NCBI GenBank assembly: GCA_938045085.1 | Contig: CALINZ010000224.1 | Span: forward strand, 1-11,783 | Direction of reading: 5' to 3' | Origin: an uncultured Collinsella sp. | GTDB taxonomy: Bacteria; Actinomycetota; Coriobacteriia; Coriobacteriales; Coriobacteriaceae | DNA length: 11,783 bases | Part shown: positions 5,752 to 11,783 of the stretch, piece after piece | How the letters are laid out: each line of letters begins with the position of its first letter | How positions within the stretch are numbered: position 1 is the stretch's first letter | Notes under the pieces: model-generated | Seen by the model: only the letters and a program-made list of their open reading frames with translations | Database searches by the model: none | Told to the model about the DNA's origin: nothing | Translations under genes and position numbers: made by a program

Positions 5752-8700
5752 ATGAGATTGATTCACAACAGCCGTCTGCCGCAGTTTCGTACTCCGTTTG
5801 GCGCTGTGACCACTGGAACTTCCGTTTCGCTATCGGTGATTTTGGAGGATGCCGACCCCAACCAGGCAACGCTCACCCTGCGCACCTGGGTCGATGAAAT
5901 CGGTGAGTCTCTGTATCCCATGACGCACGAGGGCGACGGCATATTTACCGTAGAGCTTGAGTGCACTGAGCCCTGTCTTATCTGGTACAGCTTTATCTGC
6001 AACATCGAAGGCCAGCCCGAGGTACGCCTGGGTGCACCGCAGGGTCGCACCGGTGGCGAGGGTGTGACCTACAACTACGCCGAGGTTCCGTCCTTCCAGA
6101 TTACCGTCTACAAGCACCGCGAGAACCGTCCCACTTGGTACGAGCGCGGTATGGTCTACCAGATCTTCCCCGACCGCTATGCACGCGACGAAAACTGGCG
6201 CGAACGCACGCTTGCCGAAGTTGAAAAACCGCGCAAAGGAATCCAGCGCCGCATGGTCGAGGACTGGAACGAACCGCCCGAGTACGAGCGTGCCGAAGAC
6301 GGCTCCATCAAGACCTGGGATTTTTACGGCGGCTCGCTCAAGGGTATCCAAAATGACCTGCCCCGGATTGCCGAGCTAGGCTTTACGGCCATCTACCTCA
6401 ACCCCATCTTTGAGGCCGCGAGCAACCACCGCTACGACACGGCCGATTACACCAAGATCGACCCGATTCTGGGCACCGAGCAGGACTTTATGGAGCTGTG
6501 CAAGGCGGCCGAGAAGCTCGGCATTTCTATCATCCTGGACGGCGTCTTCAACCACACGGGCGACGATTCGATCTACTTTAACCGCTACGGCAACTATCCC
6601 GGCGTCGGTGCATGGCAGAGCGAGGACTCGCCGTGGCGCGATGCGTTTTACTTCCATGAAGACGGTTCGTATGACTGCTGGTGGGGCGTGGGCAACATGC
6701 CCGCCATCAACGAGAGCTCCGAACTGGTGCGCGAGCGGCTCCTGGGCAAGGACGGCGTGATCCGCAAATGGCTGCGCGCCGGTGCCCATGGTTGGCGCTT
6801 GGACGTGGCCGATGAGCTTTCCGACGACTTCCTGGCCGAGATCAAAAAAGCCGTGCTCGCCGAGAAACCCGATGCGCTGCTGCTCGGCGAAGTCTGGGAG
6901 GACGCCTCCAACAAGATCAGCTATGGCCATCTGCGCCGCTATCTGCAGGGCTCCGAGCTCGACTCTGCTATGGACTACCCCTTCCGCGACATGGTCATCG
7001 GCTTTTTGATGGGCTACAAGAACGCCTACCAGGCAGCCGAGGATATCGAAACCCTGCGCGAGAACTATCCGCGCGAGGCACTGGCCTGCGCACTCAATCT
7101 GCTTTCGAGCCACGACCGTCCGCGCATCATCTCGGTGCTCGGCGGCGGCCCCGACGAGTCGCAGCTGCCCGAGAGCGAGCGCAGCAAGTGGCGCCTGGAC
7201 GAGAACTCCATGGGCCTGGCCAAGAGCCGTTTTTGGTTGGCAACGCTCATGCAGATGACCTTCCCGGGCGTGCCCTCGATCTATTATGGCGATGAGTACG
7301 GCTTGGAGGGCCTCACCGATCCGGGCAACCGCCGCACGATGCCTATGAAGGAAGACCTACACGACTTCGATACGCTGGCCATCGTTAAGAACGCGTCTGC
7401 TGTGCGCCGCGCGCTGCCCTTTATGGTCGATGGCGAGATCAAGGCCTTTGCGCTCAACGACGAAGTCTTGGCTTACACCCGCACGGGCAAAGACGGCGAG
7501 GCCGCGACGGTTATCATCAACCGCAGTCTACGCAATTCGCACTGCGTGACGATCCCAGCGCTCGGCGAATGTGCAAGCGACGTTATCAGCGGCCACGAGT
7601 GCGAGATCCACAACAGTACCGTCACGCTCGACCTGTACCCGTTGGGCTCTTCGATCATCTATCACCATTCCGAGAAGCGCCTGCAGGAGCCGCTCGATCA
7701 TGGCGCGGGCGTCGTGTGCCACATCACCTCGGTGCCTACCGACGACGGCAAGCCCGGCACAATCGGTGCGCCAACGCGTCGCTTTATCGACCATCTGGCC
7801 GCCATGGGCATGCGCTACTGGCAGGTCCTGCCCGTCAATCCAACCGACTTCTTCCGCTCCCCCTACGCCGGCCCCTCGGCCTTTGCAGGCAATATCGACC
7901 TGCTGCCCGAGAGCCACGAGGAGCTGGCTGCCGACTTCGTCACCTGGAAGGCCCGCGGCGGCGAGGATGCCGACCCGCTGTACACGGCGTTTAAACATCG
8001 CAATGCCGATTGGCTCGAGAAGTACTGCGTCTACATGGCGGTAAAGAAGCACTTTGAGGGGCTGTCGCGCCACGATTGGCCGGCGAATGTCGCGCGCTAC
8101 AACGAGCATCTGATCGATGACAAGCGCTTCCACGACGAGGCCGAGCTGCAGGCGTACATGCAGTATCGCTTTGACCTGGCCTGGTGCGAACTCATGAACT
8201 ATGCACACAAGAAGGGCATCGAGGTCATCGGCGACATTCCCATGTATGTTTCGGATGATTCGGCCGACGCATGGAGCGAGCCCGAAAACTTCTGGCTATC
8301 CGACACCGGCAAGGCAATTGAGATTTCAGGCGCGCCGCCCGACAACTTTGCGCCCGAGGGCCAGGTGTGGGGCAACCCCACCTTCCGCTGGGATCACATG
8401 AAGGAGAACGGCTATAGCTGGTGGATGGATCGCCTACGTCGTGCGTTTTCGCTCTACGACCGCGTGCGCCTGGATCACTTCCTGGGCTTCCACAGCTACT
8501 TTAGCATCCCCGCCGGCGAGGCCTGTGCCGACGGCCGCTGGCTTGCGGGACCAGGCAAAGACCTGTTCCAGACCGCCTACGACGAGCTGGGCCCGCTCAA
8601 CTTTATCGCCGAGGATCTAGGCTATCTGACGCCTGGCGTTCGCGCCATGGCTTCGACCTGCGGTTTCCCCGGCATGGACGTGCTGGAGTTTAGCAACTAC

Positions 8701-9048
8701 GACGTTCGCTGCGGAATTCATCCCACACCGGGCAAGATCCTGTACACCTCGACGCACGACACCTCAACGCTTGCCGGATGGTGCACGCATTCCTTTGCGG
8801 GCGGCGACGAGCCGAGCGGCATTGCATTGGCAAGCGAGCTCATGGGCGATGCCCTGGCAAGCGATGCTCCGCTCGTGATGATGCCGCTGCAGGACGTGCT
8901 GGGGCTGGGCGACGATGCACGTATGAACGTGCCGGGTGTGGCAACGGGCAACTGGACCTGGCAGGCGCAAGAGGCCGACGTTGCGGCGGCCGAAGAGAAA
9001 ACTGCGAAGCTCCTGCGCAGCACCCATAGATTCTGGGGCGAAGCGTGA
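5752..9048 (+). CDS. GH13 amylase/neopullulanase-like - GH77 4-alpha-glucanotransferase fusion
   Basis: This 1098-residue cytosolic enzyme has no signal peptide. An N-terminal beta domain (about 1-125) leads into a GH13 barrel. Region I is DGVFNHT (263-269), region II GWRLDVADE holds the nucleophile Asp351, region III LLGEVWED holds the acid/base Glu380, and region IV SSHDRPR holds Asp455. A C-terminal beta domain runs to about 640. After a linker of about ten residues, GH77 begins near 651 (WQVLPVNPTDFFRSPYAG). It has Asp908 in VRLDHFLGF, Glu954 in IAEDLG and Asp1003 in STHDTST, and the substrate loop GAPPDNFAPEGQVWGNP. Both halves therefore look active. The GH13 part would cut limit dextrins or malto-oligosaccharides and the MalQ part would transfer glucan segments, feeding GlgP. 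Bifunctional GH13/GH77 chains, such as GlgX-MalQ, are known; exact subfamily and linkage specificity cannot be read here. The start rests on homology-like MRLIHNSRLPQFRTPFGAV; its Shine-Dalgarno (TGGA, 5741-5744) is weak. Confidence 0.93.
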   Translation: MRLIHNSRLPQFRTPFGAVTTGTSVSLSVILEDADPNQATLTLRTWVDEIGESLYPMTHEGDGIFTVELECTEPCLIWYSFICNIEGQPEVRLGAPQGRTGGEGVTYNYAEVPSFQITVYKHRENRPTWYERGMVYQIFPDRYARDENWRERTLAEVEKPRKGIQRRMVEDWNEPPEYERAEDGSIKTWDFYGGSLKGIQNDLPRIAELGFTAIYLNPIFEAASNHRYDTADYTKIDPILGTEQDFMELCKAAEKLGISIILDGVFNHTGDDSIYFNRYGNYPGVGAWQSEDSPWRDAFYFHEDGSYDCWWGVGNMPAINESSELVRERLLGKDGVIRKWLRAGAHGWRLDVADELSDDFLAEIKKAVLAEKPDALLLGEVWEDASNKISYGHLRRYLQGSELDSAMDYPFRDMVIGFLMGYKNAYQAAEDIETLRENYPREALACALNLLSSHDRPRIISVLGGGPDESQLPESERSKWRLDENSMGLAKSRFWLATLMQMTFPGVPSIYYGDEYGLEGLTDPGNRRTMPMKEDLHDFDTLAIVKNASAVRRALPFMVDGEIKAFALNDEVLAYTRTGKDGEAATVIINRSLRNSHCVTIPALGECASDVISGHECEIHNSTVTLDLYPLGSSIIYHHSEKRLQEPLDHGAGVVCHITSVPTDDGKPGTIGAPTRRFIDHLAAMGMRYWQVLPVNPTDFFRSPYAGPSAFAGNIDLLPESHEELAADFVTWKARGGEDADPLYTAFKHRNADWLEKYCVYMAVKKHFEGLSRHDWPANVARYNEHLIDDKRFHDEAELQAYMQYRFDLAWCELMNYAHKKGIEVIGDIPMYVSDDSADAWSEPENFWLSDTGKAIEISGAPPDNFAPEGQVWGNPTFRWDHMKENGYSWWMDRLRRAFSLYDRVRLDHFLGFHSYFSIPAGEACADGRWLAGPGKDLFQTAYDELGPLNFIAEDLGYLTPGVRAMASTCGFPGMDVLEFSNYDVRCGIHPTPGKILYTSTHDTSTLAGWCTHSFAGGDEPSGIALASELMGDALASDAPLVMMPLQDVLGLGDDARMNVPGVATGNWTWQAQEADVAAAEEKTAKLLRSTHRFWGEA

Positions 9049-9092
9049 TAAAACCCCCGATATAGGGTACAGTTACAGCTGTTTGAATTTTT

Positions 9093-9114
9093 GCGGGCAG
9101 AGTGATCTGCCCGC
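9093..9114 (+). promoter_or_regulatory. Perfect 8-bp leader hairpin before the FmdB-type gene
   Basis: GCGGGCAG (9093-9100) pairs exactly with CTGCCCGC (9107-9114) around AGTGAT and is followed by TTTGTG. It could be a weak terminator for the GH13-GH77 gene or a 5'-UTR element of the next gene, whose start lies 22 bases on. A promoter-like TATAGGGTACAGT at 9061-9073 (candidate -10 TACAGT, 9068-9073, without a clear -35) lies upstream and favours the leader reading. Confidence 0.5.
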
Positions 9115-9136
9115 TTTGTGCTGAAAAGGAAGTATT

Positions 9137-9373
9137 ATGGCGCGCTACGATTACAAGTGCACGAGCTGCGGCAACGTGTTTGAGGTTGAGCACCCCATGT
9201 CCGAGACGCCCGAGGTCGTATGCCCCAGCTGCGGTGCCCCGGCATCCAAGACGTTCTCGGCCAGCGGCATTAAGTTCGACGGCAGCGGTTTCTACAACAC
9301 CGACCAGCGCAGTGGTGGTTCCAGCACCAACGCCACCAGCGGCTGCTGCGCCAACTGCCCGCATAGCCACTAG
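9137..9373 (+). CDS. FmdB-family zinc-ribbon protein
   Basis: This 78-residue protein starts MARYDYKCTSCG, the hallmark of the FmdB/CxxC_CxxC_SSSS family. The zinc ribbon is C8-x2-C11 and C29-x2-C32. It is followed by a family-typical Ser/Gly-rich linker and a second Cys/His cluster at the very end (C70, C71, C74, H76, H78), which could bind another metal ion. The family was named for its presence near formamidase genes and is often described as a putative regulatory protein, but its molecular role is not settled. The start is fixed by AAGGAAG (9126-9132). It is a single-gene unit with a leader hairpin and a strong terminator, and appears functionally unrelated to the glycogen genes. The family is secure; the function is not. 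Confidence 0.9.
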   Translation: MARYDYKCTSCGNVFEVEHPMSETPEVVCPSCGAPASKTFSASGIKFDGSGFYNTDQRSGGSSTNATSGCCANCPHSH

Positions 9374-9379
9374 CGACAA

Positions 9380-9420
9380 GCGGCCCCGCGATCAAGCCCG
9401 ATCGCGGGGCCGCATCTTTG
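9380..9420 (+). terminator. Strong intrinsic terminator after the FmdB-type gene
   Basis: GCGGCCCCGCGATC (9380-9393) pairs perfectly with GATCGCGGGGCCGC (9400-9413), a 14-bp stem with a 6-nt loop, followed by ATCTTTGTGTT. It begins 7 bases after the stop codon. The tail is only partly T-rich, but the stem is very stable. Confidence 0.88.
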
Positions 9421-9439
9421 TGTTACAGGTGACTCTATG

Positions 9440-9506
9440 AGTTGCGGTGAAATAAGGACTGTTTGGCGGGCAGAAGCCGCTATTCAATCCCTATTTCACC
9501 GCAACT
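9440..9506. repeat. Long inverted repeat between convergent genes
   Basis: AGTTGCGGTGAAATA (9440-9454) is the exact reverse complement of TATTTCACCGCAACT (9492-9506). After one mismatch the pairing continues for 3 bp (GGA 9456-9458 / TCC 9488-9490), giving 18 of 19 matched positions around a 29-nt loop. The loop contains a further GCGG/CCGC pairing (9466-9469 / 9477-9480). It ends 6 bases from the rsmB stop and, read on the minus strand, is followed by no T-tract. It may act as a terminator for rsmB, or it may be a dispersed intergenic repeat. The plus-strand gene already has its own terminator, so this element is extra. Confidence 0.6.
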
Positions 9507-9512
9507 TAGTAG

Positions 9513-10913
9513 TTACTTGTGGACCAGGCGGGCGCAGAAGTGGCCGTCGTAGGAGTCGGCGTTTACTGGCACGCTTTGGAAGAGGCCACGGTCGTTTTGA
9601 CGGACGGCTAACAGCTTCTTGGCCTGATCGAACTCGGGAAGTTGCAGAATCTGCGCCTCGGAAAGCGGCGCCACGCTAAAGCCGGCACCCTCGGGAGAAG
9701 CAAGGAACGCGTCCACCACCTGTGTGTTCTCCTCGTCGAAGACCGAGCACGTCGCATAGATGAGCTCGCCGCCGGCAGCCACGCGCGCGGCAGCCTCTTT
9801 GAGCATCGTCAGCTGCAGCTTGGGCAGATCAGTCGTAACGTCGTTCTCGGTCAGACGCCACGGGATCTCGGGATGACGACGCATGGTTCCGGTGCCCGAG
9901 CACGGCGCATCGATAAACACGGTACCGAACTTGACCCGCTCACCGCGCATGGCATCAAACGATGTGAGAACCTCATCGAGCTCGCAAGCATCACCCGAAA
10001 CCGTACGAACGCCCTGAATACCGGCCTTATGCAGGCGAACGAGATTCAGATCGCACTTGCGATCATGCAGATCGAGCGCCGTATGCTGACGCTCATAGCC
10101 CGCACGCTTGGCCTGGCACATCATCACATAGGTCTTGGTACCACGACCGGCACCAATCTCAAGGCAGCTACCAGGGCGCGTGGCAGCTGTGGCGATAAGC
10201 TGCGCGTTGAGATCAGATGCCACCGCGGCAGCACGCTCAAACACACCCGAAGCAACGGTAACCTGGGCATCAACCGGGGCATGGCAGCCCGGGAAGACAG
10301 GCGCGACGAGCTGCGAGATATACGGATCGGGCTTGGTCGCAAAGGCGTTCTCATGCAGGGCCAGCGGCGCAGGTGCCAAGTTGCCGGCAAAGTTAAGCGC
10401 ACCCTCTGGCGTGTCAAACGACGCCGTGATACGAGCGCACAGCCAACGCGGCAGACCCATCAAGCGCGACAGACGAACCAAGCGTCGCTCAGACTCATTC
10501 ACATCGGACGCCGTGGCAAAGTCCTCAACGTTGTCCGCGACCTTATGCAGCACGGCGTTGGCCAAACCGGCGGCAGACTTAGCTCCGCTGCGCACCAGCT
10601 CAACACCCTGACTTACGGCAACGCGGCCAGGCGTATGCAGATAGAGCATCTCGAAGGCCGAGATGCGAAGCGCCATGCGAACACGCGGCGCAACCTTTTT
10701 AGGCTTATCGAGAAACTGATCAAGCAGCTCGTCCAAAATACCCTGCGTGGCGGCCACACCCAGCGCCAAGCGGGCGGCAAAAGCGGAATCGCGCTGGTCA
10801 ATAGCCTTGGCCGATGCGCGAGAGGACAGCACGTCACGCGCATACATGCCGCGGCGATCGGCCTCCATTAGCACATCGAGCGCAAGTTTGCGCGCGGGAG
10901 AAAGCTTGCTCAT
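9513..10913 (-). CDS. rsmB: 16S rRNA (cytosine-967-C5)-methyltransferase
   Basis: RsmB (Sun/Fmu) methylates C967 of 16S rRNA (E. coli numbering) with S-adenosylmethionine. The 466-residue product has an N-terminal NusB-like helical RNA-binding domain (about 1-145) and a C-terminal Rossmann methyltransferase. The SAM motif is LEIGAGRGTKT (251-261). Motif IV FIDAPCSGTGTMRRHPE contains Cys338, and motif VI IYATCSVFDEEN contains the catalytic Cys389. The SAM loop differs from the common CAGPGGKT version but keeps the glycine pattern. A longer frame starts at 10961, but the ATG at 10913 is preferred: it overlaps the fmt stop as ATGA and gives the expected MSKLSPARKLAL start. A GGGG-containing upstream sequence inside fmt may serve as ribosome binding site. 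The fmt-rsmB pairing is a common bacterial arrangement and implies co-translation. Confidence 0.94.
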   Translation of the reverse strand: MSKLSPARKLALDVLMEADRRGMYARDVLSSRASAKAIDQRDSAFAARLALGVAATQGILDELLDQFLDKPKKVAPRVRMALRISAFEMLYLHTPGRVAVSQGVELVRSGAKSAAGLANAVLHKVADNVEDFATASDVNESERRLVRLSRLMGLPRWLCARITASFDTPEGALNFAGNLAPAPLALHENAFATKPDPYISQLVAPVFPGCHAPVDAQVTVASGVFERAAAVASDLNAQLIATAATRPGSCLEIGAGRGTKTYVMMCQAKRAGYERQHTALDLHDRKCDLNLVRLHKAGIQGVRTVSGDACELDEVLTSFDAMRGERVKFGTVFIDAPCSGTGTMRRHPEIPWRLTENDVTTDLPKLQLTMLKEAAARVAAGGELIYATCSVFDEENTQVVDAFLASPEGAGFSVAPLSEAQILQLPEFDQAKKLLAVRQNDRGLFQSVPVNADSYDGHFCARLVHK

Positions 10914-11783
10914 GACAAAACACCCCAGATAAGATCGGCGCCTTGCAGCCCAGCAGCCCAAGCAGAAGCGGCCATGGCACGCTTGCCATCGGGCTTAACC
11001 TCGAGCAGTTCAACCGCACCGTCGGAAAGACCAAGGTAAACACGCTTGTTTTTAACGTCAACGGCGCCCTCACCAAGCGACACATCAGCCGGCGCAGCAT
11101 CGAGCACGCGCACGGTCTTGCCGGCAATCACGCAACGAGCAGGCGCGGTATCGGACGAAGCGAGCGCATGACGCACGCAATCGAGCGCAGTCATCTGCGG
11201 ATCCAGACGCATCTCCAGCTTGGAAATCTTGGCAGCATGAGTGACGAGCGACTCATCCTGCTCAGTCCACACGGCGGTGCCATCGGCAAGAGAAGGAAGC
11301 GTATCGGCAAGCAGTTTGCCACCAAGCTCACCAAGTTCCATGGTCAGCGCCTCAGCATGCTTACCGGCAACGGACGTAGAAACCTGAGCACAATAAGCAC
11401 CAGTATCCACGCCATGTCCAATGCGCATGATAGAAACGCCAACAACCTCATCACCAGCGAGAATCGCACGCTGAATGGGAGCAGCCCCACGCCAACGAGG
11501 CAGCAAGGACGCATGAACATTCACAATACCAAGCGGCGCCATATGCAGCACGTCATCCGGCAAAATGCAACCATAGGCAGCCACGCAGAAAATGTCAGCC
11601 TGGGCAGCCTTAAGCGCCTCAACGACCTCAGGCGTCATACGATTAGCCTCAACAACCGGCAACCCCAGCTCAAGCGCTTTAGCCTTAACAGGAGACGGCT
11701 CCAGCTTCTTACCACGCCCGCGAACAGCATCAGGACGAGTAACAACAAGCGCAATCTCATTGCCAGCCTCAACAAGCGAAGTA
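10910..11783 (-). CDS. fmt: Methionyl-tRNA formyltransferase (5' end beyond window)
   Basis: Fmt formylates initiator Met-tRNA using 10-formyltetrahydrofolate. About 290 residues are visible, read in frame from 11782 to the TGA at 10912-10910; roughly 15-20 N-terminal residues are missing. The family usually has about 310. The visible N-terminus reads SLVEAGNEIALVVTRPD followed by GRGKKLEPSPVK, a typical Fmt block. The catalytic region is NVHASLLPRWRGAAPIQRAI (catalytic Asn and His) followed by GHGVDTG, which carries the catalytic Asp. The C-terminal part is the smaller tRNA-binding OB-fold-like domain. The TTG codon near 11662 is an internal Leu, not a start. The stop overlaps the rsmB start by four bases, so the two form an operon transcribed toward the glycogen cluster. 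Confidence 0.95.
   Translation of the reverse strand, partial: TSLVEAGNEIALVVTRPDAVRGRGKKLEPSPVKAKALELGLPVVEANRMTPEVVEALKAAQADIFCVAAYGCILPDDVLHMAPLGIVNVHASLLPRWRGAAPIQRAILAGDEVVGVSIMRIGHGVDTGAYCAQVSTSVAGKHAEALTMELGELGGKLLADTLPSLADGTAVWTEQDESLVTHAAKISKLEMRLDPQMTALDCVRHALASSDTAPARCVIAGKTVRVLDAAPADVSLGEGAVDVKNKRVYLGLSDGAVELLEVKPDGKRAMAASAWAAGLQGADLIWGVLS

Noticed and set aside
5387..5755. Plus-strand open frame of up to 122 residues (or 83 from the ATG at 5504) with a hydrophobic stretch, ending as ATGA over the GH13-GH77 start
   Set aside because: No Shine-Dalgarno at either start, it runs through the inverted repeat and the promoter region, and its composition fits non-coding low-GC DNA. The ATGA overlap can arise by chance when a frame stays open up to a gene start.
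9437..9679. Plus-strand open frame of 80 residues starting in the inverted repeat
   Set aside because: It crosses the hairpin and the end of rsmB, has no ribosome binding site and an Arg-rich shadow-like composition.
9642..10871. Plus-strand open frame of 409 residues opposite rsmB
   Set aside because: Arg/His-rich shadow of rsmB, which carries all expected methyltransferase motifs on the other strand.

Overview
The window looks like chromosomal DNA from a high-GC actinobacterium. The best guess is the Coriobacteriia, a Collinsella-like gut species. The reasons are the GC-rich codon use, the Firmicutes-style GlgC/GlgD pair in an otherwise actinobacterial setting, and Lys/Ala/Thr-rich low-complexity protein sequence. 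The genus is an inference from protein style, not a database match.

Bases 1-5320, plus strand, form a glycogen metabolism cluster. In order it holds the C-terminal end of glycogen phosphorylase (glgP, cut by the window edge), ADP-glucose pyrophosphorylase catalytic subunit glgC, its non-catalytic paralogue glgD 4 bases downstream, and glycogen synthase glgA. GlgA carries an unusual 274-residue, strongly basic, histone H1-like C-terminal tail. A strong terminator closes this block at 5353-5381.

Bases 5321-5751 contain no convincing gene. They hold the terminator, a roughly 150-bp imperfect inverted-repeat element, a low-GC stretch with two operator-like dyads and a candidate promoter, and a leader hairpin. 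They lead into a 1098-residue GH13-GH77 fusion (5752-9048) that joins an alpha-amylase/neopullulanase-like glycosidase to a MalQ-type 4-alpha-glucanotransferase, with all catalytic residues of both halves in place.

Together, GlgC/GlgD would supply ADP-glucose and GlgA would build alpha-1,4 chains. GlgP would remove glucose-1-phosphate from chain ends. The fusion enzyme would process the remaining limit dextrins and malto-oligosaccharides. No branching enzyme (glgB) is visible; it may lie outside the window.

Bases 9137-9373 encode a small FmdB-type zinc-ribbon protein with a strong terminator after it. A long inverted repeat separates it from two convergent minus-strand genes, rsmB (16S rRNA m5C methyltransferase) and fmt (methionyl-tRNA formyltransferase, cut by the right edge). 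These two overlap by ATGA.

The observations most worth following are the GlgA tail, the inverted-repeat element at 5403-5554, and perfect or near-perfect hairpins that end 22-23 nt before the start codon of three separate genes.
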